Positions 7,991-16,840 are shown, counted from the first letter of the stretch. The stretch is DNA of 42,559 bases from Clostridiaceae bacterium DTU059 (GCA_001512555.1 LFSK01000058.1:31059-73617); one strand, 5' to 3'. Numbers and translations: made by a program. The notes: generated from the sequence alone by a model not told the origin.

Positions 7991-8284
7991 ATGACTGAAT
8001 TTAAGCATGATCAGGAATCATCGGGCTTTCTGCTTATGTCTTCCATTGTGTTTATTGTATTCGGGTTGATCTGGACTGTATCAGCAATCCGTATGGCATC
8101 AGACGCCCCCTTCGGCATGGGAATTGTTTTCATCGTCCTTGGCATTATCTTCGTAATTGTCGGAGTGGTTCAGGGCGTTTTGTATTTTTTAAGAGCTTTC
8201 GGGAAAAAAGGCTTACCACTGTTTAATAGAGGAGCAAAAGAAGATCCTGGTTCATGGATTAAGGATGAGACTCAGGATAATTGA
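7991..8284 (+). CDS. small two-TM membrane protein
   Basis: This 97-residue protein has two long hydrophobic segments, at about residues 13-33 and 42-68, the second rich in Ile, Val and Gly (FGMGIVFIVLGIIFVIVGVV). A charged C-terminal tail ends in DETQDN. I do not recognise a family. TCGGAGGT gives a good ribosome binding site about 7 nt before the ATG. It has its own promoter and 5' hairpin. Another two-TM miniprotein lies about 115 nt downstream on the same strand, then folD. The 8285-8399 gap holds no supported gene. Confidence 0.7.
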   Translation: MTEFKHDQESSGFLLMSSIVFIVFGLIWTVSAIRMASDAPFGMGIVFIVLGIIFVIVGVVQGVLYFLRAFGKKGLPLFNRGAKEDPGSWIKDETQDN

Positions 8285-8399
8285 TGAGCGATATAATGGG
8301 ATCAAACTGCCGATGCTGGAGTGAAAGGGCTCAGGGGCTGTTCCGGATGTGGTGCCGGGTGATTTGACTTAGGGAACCAAACGGGAAGGATGCTGGATA

Positions 8400-8576
8400 A
8401 TGGACCTTGCAACTAAAATATTCCTTGTGTTGCTTAATATGATTATTTTTAATACGGCCTATCTGCTCATACATATCTCCAATTTCAGCAGGGTGACAAA
8501 GATACTCCTGCTGATCGCAGGTAATGCCATCATCATTGGCGGATCAATCTATATCTTCAATATCTGTGGTTTATGA
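8400..8576 (+). CDS. 58-residue membrane miniprotein
   Basis: This is a short frame with GAAGGA at 8385-8390, 9 nt before the ATG. The product has two hydrophobic stretches: ATKIFLVLLNMIIFNTAYLL at residues 4-23 and TKILLLIAGNAIIIGGSIYI at about 33-52. A short polar SNFSR turn joins them, giving a helical hairpin. No family is recognised. The good ribosome binding site, the membrane-like composition and the intact frame suggest a real gene. It sits between another small membrane gene and folD, and transcription may continue from the promoter at 7935. Confidence 0.5.
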   Translation: MDLATKIFLVLLNMIIFNTAYLLIHISNFSRVTKILLLIAGNAIIIGGSIYIFNICGL

Positions 8577-8633
8577 ACCGATTGGGATGAGGTATTATAA
8601 AATACATAGATTTAACCAAAGGAGGATTCATCC

Positions 8634-9491
8634 ATGCAAACCCCTATGATTCTTGACGGAAAGGCACTGGCTAAAAGCGTTGAACAGGAGCTTCAGGTAA
8701 GAGTTCAGAGAATTAAGGACAAAACTGGTACGGTACCCGTGCTTGCTACCATCATTGTAGGCGATGACCCGGCTTCTGTTACTTATGTGAGGATGAAGGG
8801 CAATGCCTGTAACCGGGTGGGTATCCGTCCGCTCAAAATAGAGATGCCCGAAGAGAGCACCACCGATGACGTGATCCGACAGATTCAGGCACTTAACGAA
8901 GATCCGGATGTTCACGGAATACTGCTCCAGCACCCTGTTCCGGGACATATAGATGAGATGGCCTGTTTTAACAGTATTGATCTTTCAAAGGATGTGGACG
9001 GCGTAAATACCAACACCTTCGGGCGTATGTCTATGCAGATTGATTCATATAAAAGCGCAACACCCCTTGGTATCATGACCCTTTTGAAACACTACAACAT
9101 ACCCATTGAGGGAAAGGAAGCTGTTGTGATCGGCAGAAGCCCCATTCTGGGCAAGCCTGTTGCCATGATGATGCTTAATGAAAACGCCACAGTGACCATA
9201 TGCCATTCCAGAACAAAGAATCTCCCCGATGTGGTTAGAAGAGCTGATATTGTTATTGCAGCAGTAGGAAAACCTGAGTTTGTCCAGGCTGACTGGGTGA
9301 AAGAGGGCTGCGTCCTTGTGGATGCAGGATACAATGCCGGCAATATCGGCGATATCGATCTTAAGAATGCCATAGCGAAATGCTCGGCTTACACTCCTGT
9401 TCCCGGTGGCGTGGGACCCATGACCATCAGCAGCCTTATAAGACAAACTGTGGAATCAGCTGAGAGAAAGTTTGGCATCACCAATGACTGA
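8634..9491 (+). CDS. folD: bifunctional methylenetetrahydrofolate dehydrogenase / methenyltetrahydrofolate cyclohydrolase
   Basis: This 285-residue cytoplasmic enzyme interconverts 5,10-methylene-, methenyl- and 10-formyl-tetrahydrofolate with NADP+, feeding purine, fMet and C1 pathways. Conserved motifs are [17 protein letters not shown] (holding the catalytic Lys), GILLQHPVP (with the catalytic Gln; His replaces the more common Leu of QLP, a variant I recall from clostridial FolD), [14 protein letters not shown], the nucleotide-binding [17 protein letters not shown] and the closing [19 protein letters not shown] lies 8 nt before the ATG. A strong terminator follows 14 nt after the stop. No other folate gene is adjacent. 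Confidence 0.97.
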   Translation: MQTPMILDGKALAKSVEQELQVRVQRIKDKTGTVPVLATIIVGDDPASVTYVRMKGNACNRVGIRPLKIEMPEESTTDDVIRQIQALNEDPDVHGILLQHPVPGHIDEMACFNSIDLSKDVDGVNTNTFGRMSMQIDSYKSATPLGIMTLLKHYNIPIEGKEAVVIGRSPILGKPVAMMMLNENATVTICHSRTKNLPDVVRRADIVIAAVGKPEFVQADWVKEGCVLVDAGYNAGNIGDIDLKNAIAKCSAYTPVPGGVGPMTISSLIRQTVESAERKFGITND

Positions 9492-9505
9492 ACCTTCCGT
9501 AGACT

Positions 9506-9540
9506 GTATTAAAAAAGGCCTTCAGGCCTTTTTTTAATAC
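9506..9540. terminator. strong bidirectional terminator
   Basis: GTATTAAAAAAGGCC (9506-9520) and GGCCTTTTTTTAATAC (9525-9540) pair around a TTCA loop. U tracts occur on both strands, so it serves folD on the plus strand and the lipoprotein operon on the minus strand. Confidence 0.92.
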
Positions 9541-9557
9541 AATAAAACATACGCCCG

Positions 9558-10409
9558 TCAATAATTCTTAAAGGAAAAATAGAAGATCCAATCCCTGGTA
9601 TCATATCTTTCAAAGAATCCACTGAATTCATCAAAAGTCTTACCGTTGAGCCGGACGTTCTCCATAATATAGTTTCCATACTCATCCAGCTTAAAACCGG
9701 CTGCCAATAGATCGTTTCCGTATTCCTCAATATCCTCTTCGGTCATTTCTATAAAGCGCAGATCGCCCCAGACTGATTCCCCCATCTCCAGGCCGACATA
9801 GGTGAGGTATCCTTTCCTTGGCGGGGGCATGAATCCCAATATTTCTTCAGGCCATTCCTCCGGCTCTGTCTTGTAGGAGTTAATCTTAAGCTTATCCTTT
9901 GATCTGAACTCAAAGTGAACTGAAAAGAGATCCTTGCTGTAGTAACCGGAACTTTCATAAAAACCTCTGGCCTCAAGTTCCAGTATATATTCATCCAGAT
10001 CCTCCTGATTGGTGTCTTTGATAATTATGAAAATATCATAGGGATTATAATTATCCCATATGTTCCAGCTGGAGATCCTGCCCTTTGTATAAACCGGCAT
10101 ATCCGGATGCAGGTATTCTGTCGGCCAGTCATCCTTAATGCCCGTGAAATCATCTATTGAGGAACCCCCGGGTGGTGCCAGGGGATCAGGTTCGGTGAGT
10201 GAGTTCAGGTACAGCATTTCCATCATGTCATTCTTAAACGGGTATTCAGATACGGTTTCAAACTGGTTGGCAAAGATAATTTCCCCTTTTGGAATATCCT
10301 CAAAAACCCTACTGACAATGGAAGTATTGTCAGCCGGATTATTATTCGCCACACCGCAACCCGTGATAAGACTGATGACGAGAATGACGGGAAGAATCAT
10401 TTTTTTCAT
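9558..10409 (-). CDS. lipoprotein with internally repeated domain, unknown function
   Basis: This 283-residue protein starts with a lipoprotein signal peptide (hydrophobic core LPVILVISL, lipobox LITGC, Cys19), so it should be anchored on the outer face of the membrane. After a short linker, two related segments are visible. Each begins W-P-E/T-E-hydrophobic-x-P-x-x-P-x-x-x-K/R-G (near residues 94 and 188) and contains an acidic helix followed by AGF or ARGF (LEARGFYESSGYY and LLAAGFKLDEYGNY). No named family is certain. AAAGGATG precedes the ATG. It is the second gene of a two-lipoprotein operon and ends at the strong terminator shared with folD. Confidence 0.78.
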   Translation of the reverse strand: MKKMILPVILVISLITGCGVANNNPADNTSIVSRVFEDIPKGEIIFANQFETVSEYPFKNDMMEMLYLNSLTEPDPLAPPGGSSIDDFTGIKDDWPTEYLHPDMPVYTKGRISSWNIWDNYNPYDIFIIIKDTNQEDLDEYILELEARGFYESSGYYSKDLFSVHFEFRSKDKLKINSYKTEPEEWPEEILGFMPPPRKGYLTYVGLEMGESVWGDLRFIEMTEEDIEEYGNDLLAAGFKLDEYGNYIMENVRLNGKTFDEFSGFFERYDTRDWIFYFSFKNY

Positions 10410-10465
10410 TTAGTATCATCCTTTCAACCATAAAGAGGCTTGTTCTCTGTCGGGGAAGGGTTGCG

Positions 10466-11545
10466 TTATTCATCGGGAACCAGGGGCCATATGATTATAT
10501 CATCAATCAAGCTGCCCTCATCCCCGGGCGAAATATCCTGACTTGTGACATCTCCTTCCCGGCTCGGGTCATCAGACTCGTTTTCAAGCTTCTCGCTCAA
10601 TTCTTTTTTCCAATCTTCCAACACCTTCTTCTGAAGTTCCCTGGCTTTCCGGAGAGCTTCCTCGTCCTGTTCCTTTTTTATACGCTCCCGTTCAGCTTTA
10701 TCGATATCACTCAAGGGTATTTTTTCCAGCATGGCTGGAAACCTTATATCGCCGCCGCCCGGTTTCATATTCAGAAGAACCAGCTGATAACCTTCGCCAG
10801 CCGGCTCAATCCTGATATCCAGGGGCATGGGCATGGAAGTGTTGAGGAATTCTACACCCACGACCAGATCTTGGTAATAGTCGTGTATGGTGGGATCTAC
10901 CACAGCATTGGAAAGGGTTTCTATGGTGATGATCGTTCTGGTTCCGTCATCTGCGGGAGAATCCACGTAAAATCTTGCATCACTGTTGAAAGCATCAAGG
11001 GATATACCTCCGGTTCCCTGAAGATGTTCAATGCCTATCTGATTTGTTATCCCCTTCATACTTTGCTTAAGGCTGAAGGAAACATAGCCTACGTAGGGAT
11101 TATGATCTCCATCGTTGTAAACCGGAAGAGAACTGCCTGTGTAACCGCCGAACTTAATAGCCATAAGACTGAACTGGGCTGTAAATTTTACACCGCCCTC
11201 AAATACAAAGACCTGCTCACAAACCCCCGGAGTGCGAATTATCCAATCATATTCCATCAGATCCTCTACTGGTATGGAGGGTACCGGGGTTGCCGGCTCG
11301 GTTGTGTCGGGCTCTGATGAACCGGAATCATCCGGTGTGGAAGAACCCGAAGCTTTTGGCAATGATGCAGGCCGACCAAGTAGTATTCCAGATCCGGCAT
11401 CGTCCTCTTCGGTTTCTTCAGTGTTGATAGCGTGTTCAATTGTGCCTGGTTTATCATTTTGAGCCATTTGTCTTTGACAGGCCGTAAGAATAACCGATAC
11501 TCCAACAAGCAGGGTTACCAACAGCACCAATGATTTCTTAACCAT
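10466..11545 (-). CDS. lipoprotein with acidic linker and C-terminal coiled coil, unknown function
   Basis: This protein of about 359 residues has a lipoprotein signal peptide (KKSLVLLVTLLVGVSVILTAC, lipobox LTAC). A Ser/Pro/Thr/Asp-rich spacer follows (to about residue 95), typical of a flexible wall-crossing linker. A beta-rich central domain (about 95-275) comes next, then a highly charged helical stretch (AERERIKKEQDEEALRKARE, about 280-325) predicted as coiled coil, and an acidic tail. No known domain is recognised. The start is ATG 11545, because AGGAGGTG lies 5 nt upstream; an in-frame GTG two codons earlier overlaps that Shine-Dalgarno. It leads the operon with the next lipoprotein, 56 nt away with no terminator between, so they may act together at the cell surface. 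Confidence 0.75.
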   Translation of the reverse strand: MVKKSLVLLVTLLVGVSVILTACQRQMAQNDKPGTIEHAINTEETEEDDAGSGILLGRPASLPKASGSSTPDDSGSSEPDTTEPATPVPSIPVEDLMEYDWIIRTPGVCEQVFVFEGGVKFTAQFSLMAIKFGGYTGSSLPVYNDGDHNPYVGYVSFSLKQSMKGITNQIGIEHLQGTGGISLDAFNSDARFYVDSPADDGTRTIITIETLSNAVVDPTIHDYYQDLVVGVEFLNTSMPMPLDIRIEPAGEGYQLVLLNMKPGGGDIRFPAMLEKIPLSDIDKAERERIKKEQDEEALRKARELQKKVLEDWKKELSEKLENESDDPSREGDVTSQDISPGDEGSLIDDIIIWPLVPDE

Positions 11546-11702
11546 AAACACCTCCTGGATGGAAGATATAAGGGAGTGGGGAAAAATCGCATATTATAAC
11601 AACAATATACCACTGAACCAAGATAATAACATCATATATATGTATTTATTCAAATAATAAATTATGCCGGAAATTGTCAACACTGGAGCAGAATAATGAG
11701 CC

Positions 11703-11751
11703 ATCTTTTTCGGGTTGGTATTATGGCTTGCCACAGCAAGGAAAAAAAGAT
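11703..11751. promoter_or_regulatory. nested inverted repeats upstream of the M24 peptidase
   Basis: ATCTTTTT (11703-11710) can pair with AAAAAGAT (11744-11751), enclosing a small hairpin CTTGC-CACA-GCAAG (11727-11740). It lies about 40 bp before the peptidase start in an AT-rich intergenic region (11546-11791). Function is unknown; it could be leader RNA or an operator. No clear promoter was found for the peptidase. Confidence 0.3.
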
Positions 11752-11791
11752 AGAATAGGCTTAATATTTTTTAGGGAGGGATAACAGGACA

Positions 11792-13006
11792 TTGAATACA
11801 AGGGGATTTGCAGATAACAAAAAGGTACCTGCTGAAGAGCTTAACAGCCGAATGGCCCGGTTTAGAAGAATAATGGATCAGAGGCATCCCGGCTGGAGGC
11901 TGGCACTGTTTGTCAGCAAGGTAAACATGTACTACTTTACCGGAACCATGCAGGATGGGTTTCTGGCCATACCCAGGGATGAGGAGGCTGTGCTCTGGGT
12001 AAGAAGAAGTTATGAGCGGGCGCTGGATGAATCTCTCTTTCCCTGTATACGACCTATGAGAAGCTACAGGGATGCAGCCAATTCAATGGGGAGTTTCTCT
12101 TGCCCTGTTCATATGGAAACCGAACTGGTACCTCTTGCCATGTACCAGAGGATGCAGAAATACTTCGGATTTACAGACTGCCTGTCTCTTGATGCGGAAA
12201 TCATGGCAATCCGTTCCATAAAAAGTCCTTATGAGATATCCTGTATACGCCGTTCTGGTAAGGCTCATAAAACCGTTCTGGAAGACAGGGTTCCTCAAGT
12301 ACTGAGGGAGGGGATGAGTGAAGCTGAGCTTGGAGCCGCTTTATTCAATATCATGATGGAAGAAGGTTTTCACGGTGTCACCCGGTTTGGCATGTTTGAT
12401 ACCGAGATGATTTTTGGGCAAATCGGCTTCGGAGACAGTTCCATATACCCATCTTATTTCAATGGTCCTGGAGGACATATCGGACTCAGTCCGGCTGTAC
12501 CGGCTCTGGGGACCCGGGAAAGGCGGCTCAAAAAAGGAGACCTTGTTTTTGTAGATATCGGTTTTGGGGTTGACGGATATCACACCGACAAGACCATGAC
12601 CTATATGTTTGGTCAGAGGCTTCCGGATTACGCCATTGAAACCCATGAAAGATGCGTTGCCATACAGGATAGGATTGCATCCCTTTTAAAGCCCGGTGCT
12701 GTACCTTCCAGGATATATAATGATATCATGTCGGGGCTGGAGCCTGAGTTTTTAGAGAATTTTATGGGATTTGGAAACAGGACTGTAAGGTTTCTCGGCC
12801 ATGGCATAGGGCTGCAGGTTGACGAACTGCCCGTAATCGCCCAGGGATTTGATGATGCCATTCAGGAGGGGATGGCTTTTGCAGTGGAACCCAAGAAAGG
12901 AATTGCCGGTATTGGAATGGTGGGCATAGAGAATACCTTCATCGTAACCGCTGATGGTTCGGAATGTATAACCGGCACGAGCAGAGGACTCATTCCTGTT
13001 TACTAG
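11792..13006 (+). CDS. M24-family metallopeptidase (Xaa-Pro aminopeptidase type)
   Basis: This 404-residue protein has an N-terminal creatinase-like domain (about 1-165, [22 protein letters not shown]) and a C-terminal pita-bread catalytic domain. All five metal ligands of the family are visible in order: Asp in [10 protein letters not shown], Asp in YHTDKT, His in FLGHGIGL, Glu in FAVEPKKG and Glu in GIENTF. It should be an active dinuclear metal aminopeptidase releasing residues before proline, or a close variant such as a creatinase-like hydrolase. The start appears to be TTG 11792, 11 nt after AGGGAGGG; no in-frame ATG exists before about residue 21. It is monocistronic. The downstream gap of about 265 nt carries the infC promoter and leader. 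Confidence 0.88.
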   Translation: MNTRGFADNKKVPAEELNSRMARFRRIMDQRHPGWRLALFVSKVNMYYFTGTMQDGFLAIPRDEEAVLWVRRSYERALDESLFPCIRPMRSYRDAANSMGSFSCPVHMETELVPLAMYQRMQKYFGFTDCLSLDAEIMAIRSIKSPYEISCIRRSGKAHKTVLEDRVPQVLREGMSEAELGAALFNIMMEEGFHGVTRFGMFDTEMIFGQIGFGDSSIYPSYFNGPGGHIGLSPAVPALGTRERRLKKGDLVFVDIGFGVDGYHTDKTMTYMFGQRLPDYAIETHERCVAIQDRIASLLKPGAVPSRIYNDIMSGLEPEFLENFMGFGNRTVRFLGHGIGLQVDELPVIAQGFDDAIQEGMAFAVEPKKGIAGIGMVGIENTFIVTADGSECITGTSRGLIPVY

Positions 13007-13018
13007 AAAAAAATCGCC

Positions 13019-13048
13019 TTGACAACCCATGTGTTAATGTTGTATATT
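13019..13048 (+). promoter_or_regulatory. sigma-A promoter of the infC operon
   Basis: A perfect TTGACA (13019-13024) is followed after 18 bp by TATATT (13043-13048). The predicted start near 13055 gives a leader of about 215 nt before infC. Confidence 0.75.
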
Positions 13049-13055
13049 ATACGAG

Positions 13056-13200
13056 TAAATAAAGCAGAAGCAGCGCTTCTCACCTTGTTGACGGATGTCG
13101 GCGGGTCAATATCGTAAATCATATGATTTATTAATCATATTGTTGCGTATATTGGCATAAACAGGTGGAGAAAGCTTCGCCTGTTTTATTTATATAAAAC
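13056..13200 (+). ncRNA. structured infC-rpmI-rplT leader (L20-type autoregulatory leader candidate)
   Basis: The long 5' leader of the IF3-L35-L20 operon contains, in order, AGAAGC/GCTTCT (13066-13080, loop AGC), a middle region, ATATGATT/AATCATAT (13121-13140, loop TATT) and a terminator-like hairpin at 13159-13186. In Bacillus the same operon is repressed by L20, which binds a structured leader and causes premature termination. Gene order, leader length and the terminator at the end fit that model. I did not check it against the Rfam L20 leader. Confidence 0.6.
13159..13194 (+). terminator. attenuator hairpin in the infC leader
   Basis: AAACAGGTGGAG (13159-13170) pairs with CTTCGCCTGTTT (13175-13186), giving 12 pairs including two G-U, with loop AAAG, followed by TATTTATAT. 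It lies about 75 nt upstream of the infC Shine-Dalgarno, so it is best read as a conditional terminator. Confidence 0.7.
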
Positions 13201-13272
13201 AAATAGGGATTTTGTATTTTGCTTAATGTGAAATGCAAAGGGTCTATTTTCTGTATTTCGGAGGTGTTTTTT

Positions 13273-13788
13273 ATAAACAAAAATCAGATTCAGATCAATT
13301 CATCGATTCGCGACAAGGAAGTAAGGCTGATTGACACCGATGGTTCCATGATTGGAATAATGTCAGCTAAGGAAGCGCAGTTAATGGCAAACGAGAGAGA
13401 ATTGGATCTGGTCAAGATATCCCCTAACGCTAACCCACCAGTCTGTAAGATCATGGACTATGGGAAGTATCTGTATGAGCGTAACAAGAGGGATAAGGAA
13501 GCCAAGAAAAAACAAACCGTTATTGAGGTGAAGGAAGTCAGGCTTTCTGCCAAGATTGAGGATCACGATTTTAATTTCAAAGCCAAAAATGCAATACGAT
13601 TTCTTGAAGATGGCGATAAAGTAAAGGTGTCCATACGCTTCAGGGGTCGTGAAATCGCCTATTCCGCTCTTGGCCGCGAAGTGCTAAATAAGTTTGCAGA
13701 CACCGTAAAGGAATACGGAAAGATTGAAAGACCGCCGGTAATGGAAGGCAGATCATTATCAATGATATTGGTTCCACACAAGAAGTAA
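13273..13788 (+). CDS. infC: translation initiation factor IF-3, apparent AUA start
   Basis: This protein of 171 residues binds the 30S subunit and controls fidelity of start codon choice. The N-domain contains [40 protein letters not shown], and the C-domain [21 protein letters not shown] and [14 protein letters not shown], all hallmark IF3 sequences. No ATG exists near the expected N-terminus. GGAGGTG (13260-13266) is 6 nt before an in-frame ATA at 13273, and starting there gives the normal IF3 length. infC genes often use rare non-AUG starts so that IF3 represses its own synthesis, so AUA is plausible. The alternative, TTG 13219, would add 18 residues unlike IF3. It is first of infC-rpmI-rplT. 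Confidence 0.93.
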   Translation: MNKNQIQINSSIRDKEVRLIDTDGSMIGIMSAKEAQLMANERELDLVKISPNANPPVCKIMDYGKYLYERNKRDKEAKKKQTVIEVKEVRLSAKIEDHDFNFKAKNAIRFLEDGDKVKVSIRFRGREIAYSALGREVLNKFADTVKEYGKIERPPVMEGRSLSMILVPHKK

Positions 13789-13813
13789 TTGCTCAAAAAG
13801 GAGGTTTAGGGAT

Positions 13814-14011
13814 ATGCCAAAGCTTAAAACTCACAGTGCTTCTAAGAAGCGATTCAAGATCACCGGTTCAGGCAAGGTTAAGAGAACCAATGCCTACAAG
13901 AATCATATTCTTACAAAGAAATCAACTAAGCGCAAAAGAAATCTTCGCAAAGGAGATATAGCTTCAGCGGCAGACGCGGCAACTATCAAGAAGATGCTGC
14001 CCTACGCTTAA
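13814..14011 (+). CDS. rpmI: 50S ribosomal protein L35
   Basis: This 65-residue, highly basic protein has the family opening [24 protein letters not shown] and closing [22 protein letters not shown]. Its length is the usual one. It is a component of the large ribosomal subunit. GGAGG lies about 9 nt before the ATG. It is the middle gene of the conserved infC-rpmI-rplT operon, 25 nt after infC and 23 nt before rplT. Confidence 0.98.
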   Translation: MPKLKTHSASKKRFKITGSGKVKRTNAYKNHILTKKSTKRKRNLRKGDIASAADAATIKKMLPYA

Positions 14012-14034
14012 AAACATGGAAAGAGGTGTGAACA

Positions 14035-14379
14035 ATGGCACGTGTAAAAGGAGCTGTGCGCACTCGCGCAAGACATAAAAAAGTCTTAAAGCTTGCGAAG
14101 GGTTATTTTGGCGCAAAAAGCAAGCTATACAGAGTAGCCAACCAGGCTGTTATGAAATCCTTGAGCTATGCTTACAGGGATAGAAAGCAAAAGAAGCGTG
14201 ATTTCAGGAGACTGTGGATTGCTCGCATAAATGCTGCTGCGAGAATGAATGGTATGTCTTACAGTAAACTGATGCATGGTCTTAAGAAGGCCGGTATAAC
14301 TCTCAACAGAAAGGTTCTGGCTGATATGGCCGTTAATGATGCCAAAGGCTTTGCCCAGCTTGTTGAGAAAGTAAAATAG
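14035..14379 (+). CDS. rplT: 50S ribosomal protein L20
   Basis: This 114-residue basic protein begins [20 protein letters not shown] and contains [20 protein letters not shown], typical of L20. It binds 23S rRNA early in 50S assembly, and in Firmicutes it also represses its own operon through the leader. It is the last gene of the operon, with AGAGGTG 6 nt before the ATG and a terminator 20 nt after the stop. Confidence 0.98.
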   Translation: MARVKGAVRTRARHKKVLKLAKGYFGAKSKLYRVANQAVMKSLSYAYRDRKQKKRDFRRLWIARINAAARMNGMSYSKLMHGLKKAGITLNRKVLADMAVNDAKGFAQLVEKVK

Positions 14380-14399
14380 CTATTAATGATAACAGGATT

Positions 14400-14431
14400 A
14401 GTCCCTCAAACTAAAGTTGGGGGACTTTTAC
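14400..14431 (+). terminator. terminator after rplT
   Basis: AGTCCCTCAA (14400-14409) pairs with TTGGGGGACT (14417-14426), with one G-U, loop ACTAAAG, followed by TTTTA. It ends the infC operon. Confidence 0.85.
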
Positions 14432-14474
14432 TATAGTTTTGCCTATCCTGTTTTTCCTTTATAGCGGTGAAGAG

Positions 14475-15284
14475 ATGGAAGAAATGGTTACGAGGATTAC
14501 ATCAGCGTCAAACAGGGTGATTAAGCAGTTGCGGGAATTGGCTCACAAGAAGGGCCGGATTCGATGGAATGCCTTTATTATAGAGGGCCTGAAACTGGTG
14601 GAGGAGGCTTTGATGCATCAGGTCTCCATCAGCTTTTTTGTTGTGGCAGACAGCTTCCTGCCGGAATTTGAAGCCATGATGGACGGTATGCCCGGAAGAA
14701 TGGCTGTTCCTGTTTACCTTGTTCCTGATGACCTCTTAAAAAGAGTATCCACTACCGAGACACCCCAGGGCGTTTTGGCTGTTGCCCCGCTTCTGAATCT
14801 GGAAGACCAGTCCCTTATAGCCCATGGTTCAAGGTACGTCATACTGGAGCATCTTCAGGATCCGGGTAATATAGGAACCATTATACGTACTGCTGACGCA
14901 TGCGGCTTTGACGGGGTTCTTCTGTCTTCAGGCTGTGTGGATCCGCATAACCCGAAAGTTATAAGGTCTGCCATGGGATCGGTTTTCCATATTCCCATCC
15001 TGTCCTGTGCAGACATTTATGACACCATAGATAGTCTAAAAGGAAGGGGGATCCGGATAGTTGCCGCCCATACCAGGGATTCGGCGTATGTCTGGGATTT
15101 GCCGCTGGCCGATAGAATTGCCTTAGTCATTGGGAATGAAGGAAGCGGTCTTTCTCAGCGCATGCTTGATGTTACTGATATCCATGCCATGATCCCAATG
15201 CCGGGGCGAGCTGAATCCCTCAATGCGGCATCGGCAGCGTCCATGATCCTTTATGAAAGCATGCGTCAGCGCATGGCCCGCTAG
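14475..15284 (+). CDS. SpoU/TrmH-family RNA 2'-O-ribose methyltransferase
   Basis: This 269-residue protein has a small N-terminal substrate-binding domain (SASNRVIKQLRELAHKKGR...FIIEGLKLVEEAL) and a SPOUT catalytic domain with all three SpoU motifs: motif 1 LQDPGNIGTIIRTADACGFDG, motif 2 IALVIGNEGSGLS and motif 3 IPMPGRAESLNAASAASMILYE. It methylates the ribose of a nucleotide in rRNA or tRNA using SAM. In Firmicutes this class is often annotated as YsgA, TsnR or RlmB-like; the exact target cannot be told. The start is ATG 14475 (GCGGTGA upstream) or ATG 14484; the longer TTG frame from 14439 has no ribosome binding site. It lies just after rplT, where YsgA is also found in Bacillus, and before gap. 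Confidence 0.9.
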   Translation: MEEMVTRITSASNRVIKQLRELAHKKGRIRWNAFIIEGLKLVEEALMHQVSISFFVVADSFLPEFEAMMDGMPGRMAVPVYLVPDDLLKRVSTTETPQGVLAVAPLLNLEDQSLIAHGSRYVILEHLQDPGNIGTIIRTADACGFDGVLLSSGCVDPHNPKVIRSAMGSVFHIPILSCADIYDTIDSLKGRGIRIVAAHTRDSAYVWDLPLADRIALVIGNEGSGLSQRMLDVTDIHAMIPMPGRAESLNAASAASMILYESMRQRMAR

Positions 15285-15373
15285 GTCGTCCTGGCCACGT
15301 GGTGTTTTCTGTTCGACCCTTTTAGGATAAAAACTGAACTCCCGGAGAAGAATAATCTGGGGTTTTCCATAGA

Positions 15374-15395
15374 TTGTGCAAAAGTTTTGGCACAA
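15374..15395. promoter_or_regulatory. palindromic operator candidate upstream of gap
   Basis: A 22-bp near-perfect palindrome has half-sites TTGTGC (15374-15379) and GCACAA (15390-15395); AAA and TTT inside also match across the centre. It ends 20 bp before the -35 box of gap. The half-sites recall redox-sensing Rex operators (TTGTGA/TCACAA), but the spacing is longer. Confidence 0.45.
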
Positions 15396-15415
15396 AAACC
15401 CTCACTAATCCGTAC

Positions 15416-15444
15416 TTGAAAAGTTCCCCATTTTGACATATAAT
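15416..15444 (+). promoter_or_regulatory. sigma-A promoter of gap
   Basis: TTGAAA (15416-15421) and TATAAT (15439-15444) have the ideal 17-bp spacing. The predicted start is near 15451, leaving a leader of about 50 nt. Confidence 0.85.
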
Positions 15445-15497
15445 ACTTAATGATCTTTGTGATTAAGTTAACAAATATACTATAGCAGGAGGTTTAA

Positions 15498-16511
<1,014 letters not shown>

Positions 16512-16531
16512 TCGAATATAAAGCTTTATTC

Positions 16532-16561
16532 AAAAGAGCGGAGTAATCCGCTCTTTTATAA
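16532..16561 (+). terminator. gap terminator
   Basis: AAAAGAGCGGA (16532-16542) and TCCGCTCTTTT (16547-16557) form a perfect 11-bp stem with a GTAA loop, 20 nt after the gap stop. Confidence 0.93.
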
Positions 16562-16614
16562 TTCAACGCCAAATGTTGTTTAACTGAGCAAAACAAAGAA
16601 GCGAATGAATAACT

Positions 16615-16715
16615 GGTAGATGACCATGTTGCTCTATGAAAAATGTTTGGGTTGAACTAAGTAAAGTAGCAGTTTAATTATTGGCAGATGATCATTTTTG
16701 GTCGTCTGCCTTTTT
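16615..16715 (+). promoter_or_regulatory. second terminator with a competing upstream arm
   Basis: GGCAGATGATC (16683-16693) pairs with GGTCGTCTGCC (16700-16710), followed by TTTTTA: a classical terminator. Upstream, GGTAGATGACC (16615-16625) is a near copy of the left arm and can pair with the same right arm over all 11 positions (two G-U). The two pairings exclude each other, as in attenuators. The 16562-16807 stretch otherwise holds no gene and no obvious promoter. Confidence 0.5.
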
Positions 16716-16807
16716 ATGTGCATGATTAAACAGACTTCTCCTGCCCTCTCGTAAAGATATGCCTGCTGCATTTACCCTGATATTTGCAGATTTTATTACA
16801 AAAACTG

Positions 16808-16836
16808 TTGCAATGGCAGTTCGATCGTAATATAAT
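16808..16836 (+). promoter_or_regulatory. sigma-A promoter of the metal-resistance operon
   Basis: TTGCAA (16808-16813) and TATAAT (16831-16836) have 17-bp spacing. The predicted start near 16843 falls inside the operator. Confidence 0.85.
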
Positions 16837-16840
16837 CTAC

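Noticed and set aside
8284-8367. 27-codon frame after the small membrane gene
   Set aside because: No good ribosome binding site and an unlikely composition for a membrane or soluble miniprotein.
15433-15438. TTGACA as -35 of gap
   Set aside because: It directly abuts TATAAT, with no spacing, and no -10 box lies 17 bp further on. TTGAAA at 15416 fits ideally.
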